DNA from: Rhizobium sp. C1
GTDB lineage: Bacteria > Pseudomonadota > Alphaproteobacteria > Rhizobiales > Rhizobiaceae
Direction of reading: 5' to 3'
DNA: 64,000 nucleotides
Assembly (NCBI RefSeq): GCF_021026335.1
Contig: NZ_JAJNCY010000002.1
Coordinates: 490,401-554,400 of the forward strand
A model generated the notes under the pieces. It searched no databases, was not told the DNA's origin, and saw nothing but the letters and a program-made list of their open reading frames with translations. This document shows positions 45,527 through 54,890 of the stretch, in pieces (position 1 is the stretch's first letter; every line of letters starts with the position of its first letter). The position numbers and the translations under genes were made by a program.

Positions 45527-46912
45527 CTACCCGATCATCAGCTCCGGCCGCACGATCGTGTCGTATTCCTCCTGGCTCACCAGCCCGCTTTTCAGTGCTT
45601 CTTCGCGCAGAGTCGTGCCATTCTTGTGGGCGGTCTTGGCGATCTTGGCGGCATTGTCGTAGCCGATCTTTGGAGCAAGCGCCGTCACCAGCATCAGCGA
45701 GCGTTCGAGTGCCGCCTTGATATTGTCCTCGCGCGCCTCGATGCCGCGCACGCAATGTTCGGTGAAGGAGCGCGCCGCATCGCCGAGCAGCTGGACCGAC
45801 TGCAGGAAATTATAGGCCATCACGGGATTGTAGACATTCAGCTCGAAATGGCCCTGGCTGCCGGCGAAGGTGAGCGTGGCGTGATTGCCGAAAATCTGCG
45901 CGCAAACCTGGGTCAGAGCTTCCGATTGCGTCGGGTTCACCTTGCCGGGCATGATCGAGGAGCCGGGCTCGTTTTCCGGCAGCGCAAGCTCCCCAAGCCC
46001 CGAGCGCGGGCCGGAGCCGAGGAAGCGGATGTCGTTGGCGATCTTGAAGAGGGCGACCGCCGCCGCATTGATTGCGCCGTGTACGAAGACCATGCCGTCA
46101 TGCGCTGCCATCACTTCGAACTTGTTGGGCGCCGTGATGAAGGGCAGGCCGGTCAACTCGGCGATGTTGAAGGCAACCTGCTCGGCGAACCCCTCGGGCG
46201 CATTCAGCCCGGTACCGACGGCGGTGCCGCCCTGCGCCAGCTCATAAAGACCGGGAAGGCTGGTCCTGAGATTGCGGATCGCGGTGCCAACCTGTGCGGC
46301 ATAACCGGAAAACTCCTGGCCCAGCGTCAGCGGCGTCGCGTCCTGGGTGTGGGTGCGGCCGATCTTGATGATGTGCCCGAATTCCTTGCGCTTGGCGTCC
46401 AGCGCCATATGCAGCTCTTCCAGCGCCGGGATCAGATGGCCGGTGACTTCGGTCGCTGCCGCCACATGCATGGCCGTCGGGAACGTGTCGTTCGACGACT
46501 GGCTCATGTTGACGTGGTCGTTGGGGTGAATGGGTTTCTTCGATCCCATCTCGCCGCCCAGCATTTCGATGGCGCGGTTGGAGATTACCTCGTTGACGTT
46601 CATGTTCGTCTGTGTGCCGGAACCGGTCTGCCAGACGGACAGCGGGAAATGCGCGTCCAGCTTGCCGGACGAAACCTCGCGCGACGCCTTGACGATGACA
46701 TCGCCGATTTCCGGCGACAGCTTGCCAAGCTTCATGTTCGCTTTGGCGGAAGCCTCCTTGATCAGGCCCAGCGCCCGGATGATGGCTGCCGGCTGCTTCT
46801 CCCATCCGATCTTGAAATTCCCCAGCGACCGTTCAGCCTGCGCCCCCCAATATTTGTCGCGCGCGACTTCGATGGGGCCGAAAGTGTCGGTTTCTGTGCG
46901 GGTGGCGGACAT
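45527..46912 (-). CDS. fumC: Fumarate hydratase, class II
   Basis: 461 aa from ATG 46912; GGAG lies 6 bp upstream of it and would abut the alternative ATG at 46918. FumC is an iron-free homotetramer of the fumarase/aspartase superfamily. The signature [11 protein letters not shown] and the [11 protein letters not shown] and [16 protein letters not shown] segments are intact. It should support the TCA cycle under oxidative stress or low iron, when class I fumarase fails. A 14-bp palindrome (45495-45508) lies just after the stop. Confidence 0.97.
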   Translation of the reverse strand: MSATRTETDTFGPIEVARDKYWGAQAERSLGNFKIGWEKQPAAIIRALGLIKEASAKANMKLGKLSPEIGDVIVKASREVSSGKLDAHFPLSVWQTGSGTQTNMNVNEVISNRAIEMLGGEMGSKKPIHPNDHVNMSQSSNDTFPTAMHVAAATEVTGHLIPALEELHMALDAKRKEFGHIIKIGRTHTQDATPLTLGQEFSGYAAQVGTAIRNLRTSLPGLYELAQGGTAVGTGLNAPEGFAEQVAFNIAELTGLPFITAPNKFEVMAAHDGMVFVHGAINAAAVALFKIANDIRFLGSGPRSGLGELALPENEPGSSIMPGKVNPTQSEALTQVCAQIFGNHATLTFAGSQGHFELNVYNPVMAYNFLQSVQLLGDAARSFTEHCVRGIEAREDNIKAALERSLMLVTALAPKIGYDNAAKIAKTAHKNGTTLREEALKSGLVSQEEYDTIVRPELMIG

Positions 46913-47031
46913 GGGCATCTCCGGGAGGTGGCTGGGGTGGGGCGCGAGGCAGTCGCTGAAGAAGATATAGGTGCATGTTGGCGGAGTGAAATACGAAAAG
47001 GGAAAAAATCATAAGGGACTTGCATTTTTCG

Positions 47032-47055
47032 ATATTTCGTGATTTCTGGAAATAT
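47032..47055 (+). promoter_or_regulatory. Candidate ArsR operator
   Basis: A perfect 7-bp inverted repeat, ATATTTC (47032-47038) and GAAATAT (47049-47055), with a 10-nt spacer. It overlaps the arsR start codon, in the 141-bp divergent region with fumC. Position and symmetry suit autorepression by ArsR. Confidence 0.35.
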
Positions 47056-47386
47056 GGAAAAGAAAAACGCACTTGCTGCACTATCGGCCCTTGGGCATGA
47101 GCAGCGCCTGGACATTTTCAGACATCTCGTAAAAACGGGGCCGGCCGGCGCGGTTGCCGGCGACATCGCGGCTGCGCTGTCGTCGCTGCCGAATACGCTC
47201 TCCGCCAATCTCTCCGTTCTGTCGCAGGCGGGTCTGGTCAGCAGCGAGCGGGAGGGGCGCAATATTCGCTATCGCGCCGACATGGAGACCATGCAATCGC
47301 TCCTGGGATTTATGCTGGAGGATTGCTGCGGTGGCGATGCCGCCGCCTGCGCCCCGATTTTCAATGCCATGAAACGCTGCTGCTGA
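47054..47386 (+). CDS. arsR: ArsR-family arsenic-responsive repressor
   Basis: 110 aa. A winged-helix DNA-binding domain (about residues 10-80, with SLPNTLSANLSVLSQAGLVSSEREGRNIRYRA) represses the operon until arsenite binds. No ELCVCDL-type helix site is visible; instead cysteines cluster at the C-terminus (Cys91, Cys92, Cys99, Cys109, Cys110), so arsenite is probably sensed there. The start is ATG 47054; an upstream GTG at 47039 is less likely. It is followed by arsC after 9 bp. Confidence 0.9.
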   Translation: MEKKNALAALSALGHEQRLDIFRHLVKTGPAGAVAGDIAAALSSLPNTLSANLSVLSQAGLVSSEREGRNIRYRADMETMQSLLGFMLEDCCGGDAAACAPIFNAMKRCC

Positions 47387-47395
47387 GGCTTCATC

Positions 47396-47908
47396 ATGCT
47401 CAATATCCTGATCCTGTGCACCGCCAACTCCGCCCGCTCCATTCTGGGCGAGGCGCTGATCAATCGTCTCGGCGCAGGGCGCTTGCGTGCCTATTCGGCG
47501 GGATCTCATCCCCGTGGCGAACCCAATCCCGACGCATTGGCGATGCTGGCCGACAAAGGCTACGACATTTCCGGTTTCTCCTCGAAAAGCTGGGACGTCT
47601 TTTCCGAACCGGACGCGCCGAAGATGGATATCGTCATCACGGTCTGCGACAGCGCCGCCGGCGAGACCTGCCCGCTCTGGCCGGGCACACCCGTCAAGGC
47701 GCATTGGGGCATTCCTGATCCGGCGCACAGGGGCGAGACGGTACAGGAGCGGCGCGCCGCCTTCGAGGAGGCCTATCGCCTGCTGCAGCTCAGGGTGCAG
47801 GCGCTTCTCGCTCTTCCGCTTGAAACCATGGATGCGGCCGAGCTGCGCAGGGCGCTTGCCGGCATCGGCAGGCTCGACGGGGCGACGCCCATGGCGCTGG
47901 AGGCGTGA
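47396..47908 (+). CDS. arsC: Arsenate reductase, low-molecular-weight phosphatase type
   Basis: 170 aa. It reduces arsenate to arsenite in the cytoplasm. The P-loop CTANSARS (Cys8, Arg14; CX5R) is at the N-terminus, and additional cysteines follow in VCDSAAGETCPLW. The reductant cannot be told from sequence. It lies between arsR and aqpS; its stop is directly followed by the aqpS start. Confidence 0.9.
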   Translation: MLNILILCTANSARSILGEALINRLGAGRLRAYSAGSHPRGEPNPDALAMLADKGYDISGFSSKSWDVFSEPDAPKMDIVITVCDSAAGETCPLWPGTPVKAHWGIPDPAHRGETVQERRAAFEEAYRLLQLRVQALLALPLETMDAAELRRALAGIGRLDGATPMALEA

Positions 47909-48586
47909 ATGATCAGGTTCCCGCTTGAGCGCCGCCTGGCCGCCGAGTTCGTCGGAACGGCTCTGCTTCTGGCGACGGTGGTCGGCTCCGGCATCATGGC
48001 GGAGCGGCTTGCCGGCGGCAATGTTGCGCTCGCGCTGCTTGGCAACACGATCCCGACGGGAGCAATCCTTTATGTGCTGATTACCCTGTTCGGCCCCGTC
48101 TCCGGCGCGCATTTCAATCCGGTCGTCACATTGGCTTTTTCACTGGTCGGTGACCTGCGCCTGCGGCATGCGGGCCTCTATGTCCTTGTGCAGATCGTGG
48201 GCGGTGTTGCCGGCGTCTGGCTCGCTCACGCGATGTTCGATCTTCCGCTGATGCAGCTGTCCACCAAGGCTCGTTTCGGGTCTGGTCAATGGGTGTCTGA
48301 GGCGGTGGCCACGGCTGGGCTGATCCTGACGATCTTTGGCATCCTGCAGTCGCGAAACAGGCACGCGATCGCGCCCGCCGTGGCTCTCTATATCGTGGCG
48401 GCCTACTGGTTCACTGCCTCGACATCCTTTGCCAATCCGGCGGTGACGATTGCCCGCTCGCTGACCGACACCTTCGCCGGCATTCGTCCTCGGGATGTTC
48501 CCGCCTTTGCCGTCGCGCAGATGGCGGGCGGGCTGGTGGCGCTGCTCTGGCAGCGCTGGCTGCATGCGCGGACCGGCAGGGCGTGA
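47909..48586 (+). CDS. aqpS: Aquaglyceroporin AqpS, arsenite channel
   Basis: 225 aa with six transmembrane helices and two half-helix motifs, HFNPVVTLA (first NPA box reads NPV) and FANPAVTIA. In Sinorhizobium meliloti, AqpS in an ars operon lets arsenite produced by ArsC leave the cell down its gradient. The same coupling is likely here, since the start directly follows the arsC stop. No ArsB, Acr3 or arsH gene is present in the cluster. Confidence 0.9.
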   Translation: MIRFPLERRLAAEFVGTALLLATVVGSGIMAERLAGGNVALALLGNTIPTGAILYVLITLFGPVSGAHFNPVVTLAFSLVGDLRLRHAGLYVLVQIVGGVAGVWLAHAMFDLPLMQLSTKARFGSGQWVSEAVATAGLILTIFGILQSRNRHAIAPAVALYIVAAYWFTASTSFANPAVTIARSLTDTFAGIRPRDVPAFAVAQMAGGLVALLWQRWLHARTGRA

Positions 48587-48972
48587 GCCGATCCCGTGCC
48601 CAATCTGCCACAGCGTGAAAAAAAGCGTTTCGGTCCGATCCACGGGTCTTGCGGCTCCATTTCTTAAACAAAAATTAAGCCTATAATTTTAACAAGTGTT
48701 TAGGTGCCTCAGGCTGCTCCAAAACGGACGTAATTCCTTTGCTGAATGCGACAAGGGGTGTCCGGGACGCCTATGGCCGTAATCCATTCATTCGGCTAGC
48801 AGTGGATTGATCCCAATGCGTCACGAGTGATGAAGGCATGTCGCGCGACAGTGTGCAGCGGATTTGCGGCGACGACATGCAAAACAAGGAACGAAAGCGC
48901 GGAAACGACATTGAACGATCGTGACCCGCTTCATTTGAGCAGGCCCATTTGGGCCGAAGGATATAGTCTGAA
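48587..48972. other. Intergenic region between aqpS and the L,D-transpeptidase gene
   Basis: 386 bp with no gene. It contains the second copy of the palindromic repeat (48833-48900) and a small GGCCC/GGGCC hairpin (48942-48955) just before the next gene's ribosome site. The promoter of the following gene must lie here but was not resolved. Confidence 0.5.
48833..48900. repeat. Palindromic intergenic repeat, copy 2
   Basis: Matches 781-850. Arms GCATGTCG (48836-48843) and CGACATGC (48873-48880) are perfectly complementary around the shared core. Confidence 0.6.
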
Positions 48973-50877
48973 ATGAAAATGACCTCCAAAGCCGCCTTGC
49001 TCGCCGCTGTCACCGGAGTTGTGTTTGCCGCACAGACGACAGGCGCCTTCGCGCAGCGTTCGCTCTTCGATATCCTCTTCGGCGATCAGCCTCGCTATGA
49101 CCGTCGCGGTGCAACGCTCGAGGGGCCGGTAAACGGCGCGCCGGTCGGAAATGGCGCGCGGGCGCGGGCAGGGGCCATTAAGGCTCCGGCTGATTTCGAC
49201 GGCTCCGATCCGGATCCGTTGCCGACGGTCAAGAGGTCGCAATATTTCACCTACAAGCCGGAAGCCGAACGCCTGGTCAACGTGCCCGCCTTCTCCGGTC
49301 CCATCGTGACGGCCTCCGTGTCGACAGACATGTCCGCGCCGCCGTTGGCGCCGGTCACGGTGTCCGTGCGCGCCGAAGACAGCGTCGCGACCGCAATGGA
49401 ATCCTTCTACGCCAAGGGCGACAACTATCTCTGGATCACCAATGAAGGTATCACGGATCGTGCCCGTGCCGCTATTGCCGCCCTGCAGAAGGCCGGTGAT
49501 GTCGGCCTGAATCCGGCCGATTACAAGGTGGATGAGCCGGTTATGTCCGGTGATGCTGCTGCAGACCGGCAGAAGCTGATGACCTTCGAACTGGAGCTTA
49601 CGAAGGCTGTCCTCACCTACATCCAGGACGACGTCCGCGGCCGCATCGATCCGAACCGCATTTCCGACTACTATGCTTTTAAGCGCAAGGACGTGAACCT
49701 CAAGGGCGCGCTCGCCATCATGCAGCGCAGCCCCGATATCGCCGCCTATCTGGCAAGCCGCGATCCCTCCAGCCCGCAATTCCAGGCGCTGAAGGCCGAG
49801 CTTGCACAGCTGCGTGGCACGCAGACCCAAAGTGCCGATCAGCCGCCGCGCATTGAGGTCAACCTGACCTCGCTTCTGCGCCCGGGTGGCAGCAGCCCTG
49901 AACTCTCCAAGATCGTGGAACTGATCAAGCGGAACGGGTCCGACGGTCTGAAGGCCGAGAACGCGATGGCGCTGGAGTCCTATTCCGGCGGCCCGGACTA
50001 CACGCCCGAACTGGTCGATGTCGTGAAGGCATTCCAGAAGGAAAAGGGCATGTCACCGGATGGCGTCATCGGCAAGGGCACGCTCCGTGCACTGCAAGGC
50101 GGCGGCGAGACCCCGGACAACAAGATCAACAAGGTGATCTATGCGATGGAGCAGCTGCGCTGGCTGCCGAACGATCTCGGCAGCCGCCGTGTCTTCATCA
50201 ACCAGCCGGCCTTCATGGCCTACTACTACAATGACAACAAGCAGCAGCTGGCGATGAAGGTGGTTGTCGGTGGCGTCAACCACCAGACGAACTTCTTCCA
50301 GGACCAGATCCAGACGGTCGAGTTCAACCCCTATTGGGGCGTTCCGCGCTCGATCATCGTCAACGAGATGATGCCCAAGCTGCGCCAGGACCCGTCCTAT
50401 CTCGACCGCATGGGTTATGAAGTCAGCGTTCGCGGCAAGGTCGTCTCGTCTTCGAGCCTCGACTGGGGCCGCAACCCGGATGTCGACGTGCGCCAGCCCC
50501 CGGGCAATGCCAATGCGCTTGGCCAGCTGAAGATCCTGTTCCCCAACAAGTTCTCGATCTACATGCACGATACGCCGCAGAAGTCCTTCTTCGCACGCGA
50601 CATGCGCGCGCTCAGCCACGGCTGCGTCCGTCTGTCCGATCCGCGCGCCATGGCGGCCGCTGTTCTCGGCGTCGACAAGGACAAGGTCGCATCCGATATC
50701 GCCACGGGCAAGAACATGTCCGTTCCGGTTCCGACCAAGATCCCGGTCTATGTCGCCTATTTCACCGCCTGGCCGGATGCCGACGGCAAGATCCAGTTCT
50801 TCGACGACGTCTATAGCCGCGACATGTATCTGCAGCGCGCGATGGACGCGACGACCAAGGCGCGCGCCGCCATCTGA
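48973..50877 (+). CDS. L,D-transpeptidase family protein (YcbB/LdtD-like)
   Basis: 634 aa. A signal peptide (about residues 1-27, ending GAFA) directs it to the periplasm. A scaffold region is followed by a peptidoglycan-binding repeat (about 335-375, VVKAFQKEKGMSPDGVIGKGT) and a YkuD catalytic domain containing EFNPYWGVPRSII and the active-site motif SHGCVRL with Cys551. It probably forms 3-3 cross-links in peptidoglycan or attaches proteins to it; such enzymes are abundant in rhizobia with polar growth. Monocistronic. Confidence 0.9.
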   Translation: MKMTSKAALLAAVTGVVFAAQTTGAFAQRSLFDILFGDQPRYDRRGATLEGPVNGAPVGNGARARAGAIKAPADFDGSDPDPLPTVKRSQYFTYKPEAERLVNVPAFSGPIVTASVSTDMSAPPLAPVTVSVRAEDSVATAMESFYAKGDNYLWITNEGITDRARAAIAALQKAGDVGLNPADYKVDEPVMSGDAAADRQKLMTFELELTKAVLTYIQDDVRGRIDPNRISDYYAFKRKDVNLKGALAIMQRSPDIAAYLASRDPSSPQFQALKAELAQLRGTQTQSADQPPRIEVNLTSLLRPGGSSPELSKIVELIKRNGSDGLKAENAMALESYSGGPDYTPELVDVVKAFQKEKGMSPDGVIGKGTLRALQGGGETPDNKINKVIYAMEQLRWLPNDLGSRRVFINQPAFMAYYYNDNKQQLAMKVVVGGVNHQTNFFQDQIQTVEFNPYWGVPRSIIVNEMMPKLRQDPSYLDRMGYEVSVRGKVVSSSSLDWGRNPDVDVRQPPGNANALGQLKILFPNKFSIYMHDTPQKSFFARDMRALSHGCVRLSDPRAMAAAVLGVDKDKVASDIATGKNMSVPVPTKIPVYVAYFTAWPDADGKIQFFDDVYSRDMYLQRAMDATTKARAAI

Positions 50878-50906
50878 CGGGCGCGAGCGTCAGGACAGGT
50901 TCTCGG

Positions 50907-50927
50907 AAACGGCCTTCGGGCCGTTTT
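50907..50927. terminator. Bidirectional terminator between the L,D-transpeptidase gene and gph
   Basis: AAACGGCC (50907-50914) pairs with GGCCGTTT (50919-50926) around the stable loop TTCG. A/T flanks on both sides let it serve both convergent genes. Confidence 0.75.
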
Positions 50928-51605
50928 CTATTTCTGCAGAAGGGTGCGGACGAGATCCGGCGTCAGTTCGTCGAAATGGCCGATGATGCGGGTAGGTTTC
51001 AGCGTCTCGACCGGCACGTCCGAATAGCCGAAGGGGACGGCGACTGACGGAATGCCGGCATTCTGTGCCGCCAGGATATCGTTGACGCTGTCGCCGATCA
51101 TGATGCTTGCTGCCGGCTTGCCGCCCGCGCGCTCGATCGTCCTCAGGATATGTCCCGCATCCGGCTTGCGAACCGGAAAGGTGTCGCCGCCGGCGATGGC
51201 GTCGAAATAGCCGTCGAGCTTCAATCCTGAGAGCAGGGGCAGCGCCAGACTTTCCAGCTTGTTCGTGCATACCGCCAGCCGGAAGCCTTCTCGCTTGAGT
51301 GCCTCCAGCGACTGGACCACGCCAGCGTAAGGCAGGCTTTCGCCCGGCATGCCGTCAAGATAGTGCCGGATGAAGAGGTCGAGAAGTTCGCCAAGCCGCG
51401 CTTCGGGAAGGGGACGACCGCGAAGCTTGAAGCCGCGCTCGATCATGGCGCGCGCGCCTTGCCCGACCAGAAAGGTCATGTCGTCATAATGCACCGGCTC
51501 GATGCCCTCGACGGCAAGAACATGGTTGAGCCCCGCCATCAGGTCGGTTGCCGTATCGACAAGGGTTCCGTCAAGATCGAAGACAACGGTGGGCGTAAGC
51601 GTCAT
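50928..51605 (-). CDS. gph: Phosphoglycolate phosphatase (HAD family)
   Basis: 225 aa from ATG 51605. HAD motifs are visible: DLDGTLVDT near residue 10 (nucleophile Asp), CTNK (motif II), KPDAGH (motif III Lys) and GDSVND (motif IV). The cap region and length fit Gph, which removes 2-phosphoglycolate formed by DNA repair or oxygenation. Other HAD phosphatases share this layout, so the substrate is likely rather than certain. It is divergent from rpiA. Confidence 0.88.
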   Translation of the reverse strand: MTLTPTVVFDLDGTLVDTATDLMAGLNHVLAVEGIEPVHYDDMTFLVGQGARAMIERGFKLRGRPLPEARLGELLDLFIRHYLDGMPGESLPYAGVVQSLEALKREGFRLAVCTNKLESLALPLLSGLKLDGYFDAIAGGDTFPVRKPDAGHILRTIERAGGKPAASIMIGDSVNDILAAQNAGIPSVAVPFGYSDVPVETLKPTRIIGHFDELTPDLVRTLLQK

Positions 51606-51775
51606 GCGGGCAGGCTCCAGAGGCGGTTGCGTTTCGATAGATCGGCAACGATGCGCCCGCAAGCGGTTTCGCAGCTTCTGTGGTCGTCTTAACGATGTTC
51701 GGATTTGGACTTCCGTTTACCGTCCAGCCCGTGTAAAAGCGCGATCATTCGAGGGGATGCAGGAGTTTTTGGCGC

Positions 51776-52474
51776 ATGGACGCCCGCCAGATGAAGATCA
51801 AGGCTGCCGAGGCAGCACTCGCCCATGTTGAAGACGGGATGCGGCTCGGCATCGGCACCGGTTCCACGGCGGAAGAATTCGTTCGCCTTCTGGCGGAAAA
51901 GGTCGCCGGCGGCTTCCGCATCGAAGGCGTTCCGACATCGGAGCGTACTGCGCGCCTCTGCCTGGAACTCGGTGTTCCGTTGAAGTCGCTCGAGGAACTG
52001 CCCGAGCTTGACCTCACCATCGATGGCGCCGACGAAGTCGACAGCCAGCTCCGCCTGATCAAGGGCGGCGGCGGCGCGCTTCTGCGTGAAAAGATCGTCG
52101 CGGCGGCATCGCATCGGATGATCGTCATCGCCGATGAAACCAAGCTGGTGGAAACGCTCGGCGCTTTTCCGCTGCCGATCGAGGTCAATCCCTTCGGCCT
52201 GGCCGCCACACGCATCGCCATCGAAAAGGCGGCGTCTGCGCTGGGCCTGTCGGGCGACATCGTACTTCGCGGTGCGGCGAAGGAAACCTTCATGACCGAC
52301 GGTGGACATTACATTCTCGACGCATCATTTGGCCGTATTCCTGATGCAGAGGCCCTTTCCAACAGGCTACATGCGATTCCGGGTGTGGTCGAACACGGAC
52401 TGTTCATCAATCTGGCATCGGCTGCCGTCATCGCCGGACCGGCGGGCGCTCGAATGCTGACAGTGAAAGAATAA
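51776..52474 (+). CDS. rpiA: Ribose-5-phosphate isomerase A
   Basis: 232 aa. It interconverts ribose-5-phosphate and ribulose-5-phosphate in the pentose phosphate pathway. The family motifs [22 protein letters not shown] and [13 protein letters not shown] are all present, including the catalytic Asp/Glu/Lys region. AGGAG is about 10 bp from the ATG. The DUF2059 gene follows after 17 bp, so they may be co-transcribed. Confidence 0.97.
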   Translation: MDARQMKIKAAEAALAHVEDGMRLGIGTGSTAEEFVRLLAEKVAGGFRIEGVPTSERTARLCLELGVPLKSLEELPELDLTIDGADEVDSQLRLIKGGGGALLREKIVAAASHRMIVIADETKLVETLGAFPLPIEVNPFGLAATRIAIEKAASALGLSGDIVLRGAAKETFMTDGGHYILDASFGRIPDAEALSNRLHAIPGVVEHGLFINLASAAVIAGPAGARMLTVKE

Positions 52475-52491
52475 CGGGAGTTATAAGCTAT

Positions 52492-53181
52492 ATGTTGAAG
52501 ATTGCAGCTTTTGGCCGCGTTGCGGCCGCCGCCCTGATTGTGACGAGCTTCGGGTTCGCAACTGTTTCCAAGGCCGCCGAGGTCACGGAAGAGCAGCTCA
52601 AGGCCGCCTATGCCGCCATCAAGGCGACCGGTGCGACGGTTCCTTTCGATGCCATCCTGCCGAACATCGCCGAGCAGATGAAGGCGAGCTTCATTCAGGC
52701 TTCCCCGAACTATCAGGACATCATCTCCTCCACCGTCGACGCCGAAGCGCTGGCGCTGGCGCCCCGTCGCGGCGATCTGGAAAAGGAAGCGGCTACCGTC
52801 TATGCCAAGACCTTCACGACGGACGAGCTGAACACGATTGCCAACTTCTTCAATTCGGACGTCGGCAAGAAGTTCCTCAAGGACGTTCCGCTGGCCAACC
52901 GCGAACTCTTCAAGGCTGCCGACATCTGGAGCGCCGGTATCCAGCGCGATCTGTCGAAGAGCGCCGGCGACAAGCTTGAAAAGATCATCGGCGACAAGAT
53001 CAAGGCTGGCCAGGCTCCGGCTCCGCTGCCGGCGGACGCTGTCCAGCCGCAGAGCGATAACGCCCCGGCTGCTGCCGATGCGCCTGCAAAGGCCCCCGCC
53101 AAGGAAAAGGCTCCGGCCCAGAAGGCCCCTGCCAAGGAAAAGGCTCCGGCTCCGAAGGCCGCTCCTGCACCCCAGCAGTAA
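52492..53181 (+). CDS. DUF2059-family periplasmic protein
   Basis: 229 aa. It has a signal peptide (residues 1-28, ending VSKA), a helical DUF2059 domain (about 90-160, with YAKTFTTDELNTIANFFNS and GKKFLKDVP), and a C-terminal tail of repeated APAKEKAPA units rich in Ala, Pro and Lys. Function of the family is unknown. The cationic tail could contact peptidoglycan or lipopolysaccharide; that is speculative. Confidence 0.88.
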   Translation: MLKIAAFGRVAAAALIVTSFGFATVSKAAEVTEEQLKAAYAAIKATGATVPFDAILPNIAEQMKASFIQASPNYQDIISSTVDAEALALAPRRGDLEKEAATVYAKTFTTDELNTIANFFNSDVGKKFLKDVPLANRELFKAADIWSAGIQRDLSKSAGDKLEKIIGDKIKAGQAPAPLPADAVQPQSDNAPAAADAPAKAPAKEKAPAQKAPAKEKAPAPKAAPAPQQ

Positions 53182-53201
53182 GCCAATCGTCTCGACATCA
53201 G

Positions 53202-53227
53202 GAGCCCGGCCAGTCCGGGCTCTTTTT
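53202..53227 (+). terminator. Terminator after the DUF2059 gene
   Basis: GAGCCCGG (53202-53209) pairs with CCGGGCTC (53215-53222) around a 5-nt loop, followed by TTTTTG. Typical intrinsic terminator. Confidence 0.85.
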
Positions 53228-53353
53228 GTTTGAACGCTGTGTCACGCGTCCGATGCGGTTGACGGCTTGCAAAGGCGTTCAAATCCTCCCAAATGATCAG
53301 GGATCATCTTCCTCTCGCATCGGCCCGGCTTGCGGCCCTCCAGGAGACAAAAC

Positions 53354-54739
53354 GTGTCCACTTATGATTACGACCTCTTCGTCATTGGCGGCGGTTCCGG
53401 CGGCGTTCGCTCGGCCCGTGTCGCGGCAAGTCTCGGCAAGAAGGTCGCAATCGCCGAGGAATATCGCTTCGGCGGAACCTGCGTGATCCGCGGCTGCGTG
53501 CCGAAGAAGCTCTTCGTTTATGCCTCGCAGTTCCCCGAGCACTTCGAGGATGCCGCCGGCTTCGGCTGGACTGTCGGTGAAAGTACCTTCGACTGGAAGG
53601 CGCTGGTTGCCGCCAAGGACAAGGAAATTTCCCGCCTTGAAGGCCTCTATCGCAAGGGGCTCGACAACGCCAAGGCCGAGCAGATCGACAGCCGCGCCGA
53701 ACTGGTCGACGCCCACACCGTCAAGATCGTCAAGACCGGCAAGACCGTAACCGCCGAGCGTATCGTGATTGCCGTCGGCGGCCGCCCGAACCCGCATGTC
53801 GCGCTGAAGGGGCATGAGTTCTGCATCTCCTCCAACGAAGCCTTCCACCTGGAAGAGCTGCCGAAGTCGATCCTGATCGCCGGTGGCGGCTACATCGCGG
53901 TCGAATTCGCCAATATCTTCCACGGGCTGGGCGTCGACGTCACGCTGATCTATCGCGGCGCCGAAATCCTCTCCCGCTTCGACCACGACCTGCGCAAGGG
54001 CGTCCATGCCGCCATGGAAGCCAAGGGCATCAAGATACTCTGCCATGACGTCATCCAGGAAGTGACGAAGACCGCTGACGGCTTCGTTGCCCAGACCAAG
54101 AGCCACGGCGACCTCAACGTTGGCCTCGTCATGCTGGCGCTGGGCCGCGATCCCTATACCGAAGGCCTCGGCTTGGAGAAGGCCGGCGTGGCTGTCGACC
54201 ACAAGGGGGCAATCATCGTCGATGACTATTCGCGCACAAACGTCCCGTCGATCTTCGCTCTGGGCGACGTCACCGACCGGGTACAACTGACGCCGGTGGC
54301 CATCCATGAGGCCATGTGCTTCATCGAGACCGAGTACAAGGGCAACCCGACGTCGCCCGATCACGACCTGATCCCGACCGCCGTCTTCTCCCAGCCGGAG
54401 ATCGGCACGGTCGGCCTCTCGGAAGAGGATGCGGGCAAGAAGTACCCGGACCTCGAAGTCTATCGCGCCGAGTTCCGCCCGATGAAGGCGACGCTCTCCG
54501 GCCGCTCGGAAAAGATGCTGATGAAGCTCATCGTCAACGCTGCCGACCGCAAGGTCGTGGGCGCCCATATCCTCGGCCACGAGGCCGGCGAGATGGCGCA
54601 GCTTCTCGGTATCACGCTGAAGGCCGGCTGCACGAAGGACGACTTTGACCGCACCATGGCCGTTCATCCCACCGCTGCCGAAGAGCTGGTGACGATGTAC
54701 ACGCCGAGCTACCGGCTGAAGAACGGCGAGCGGGTTTGA
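53354..54739 (+). CDS. gor: Glutathione-disulfide reductase
   Basis: 461 aa with a GTG start at 53354; AGGAG lies 7 bp upstream. It reduces oxidised glutathione with NADPH and FAD. The FAD-binding [11 protein letters not shown], the redox disulfide [13 protein letters not shown] (two Cys five residues apart), the NADPH-binding [10 protein letters not shown] and the C-terminal [10 protein letters not shown] with the catalytic His are all present. It may also supply glutathione redox power for arsenate reduction, but that link is inference. Confidence 0.95.
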   Translation: MSTYDYDLFVIGGGSGGVRSARVAASLGKKVAIAEEYRFGGTCVIRGCVPKKLFVYASQFPEHFEDAAGFGWTVGESTFDWKALVAAKDKEISRLEGLYRKGLDNAKAEQIDSRAELVDAHTVKIVKTGKTVTAERIVIAVGGRPNPHVALKGHEFCISSNEAFHLEELPKSILIAGGGYIAVEFANIFHGLGVDVTLIYRGAEILSRFDHDLRKGVHAAMEAKGIKILCHDVIQEVTKTADGFVAQTKSHGDLNVGLVMLALGRDPYTEGLGLEKAGVAVDHKGAIIVDDYSRTNVPSIFALGDVTDRVQLTPVAIHEAMCFIETEYKGNPTSPDHDLIPTAVFSQPEIGTVGLSEEDAGKKYPDLEVYRAEFRPMKATLSGRSEKMLMKLIVNAADRKVVGAHILGHEAGEMAQLLGITLKAGCTKDDFDRTMAVHPTAAEELVTMYTPSYRLKNGERV

Positions 54740-54890
54740 GGATGGCGTGGCGCAAACGCGCCACAGCCGTCACAATTCGCGTCCTGCGATCCTTTGCAAA
54801 ACCTTAATCTGCGGGTATAAGCCGGCGAAAATCGTATTTGGCGGCAGTGTGCGCAAGCAGAACGGAAGCCGCGAGGGAAGGGTGAGTGAA

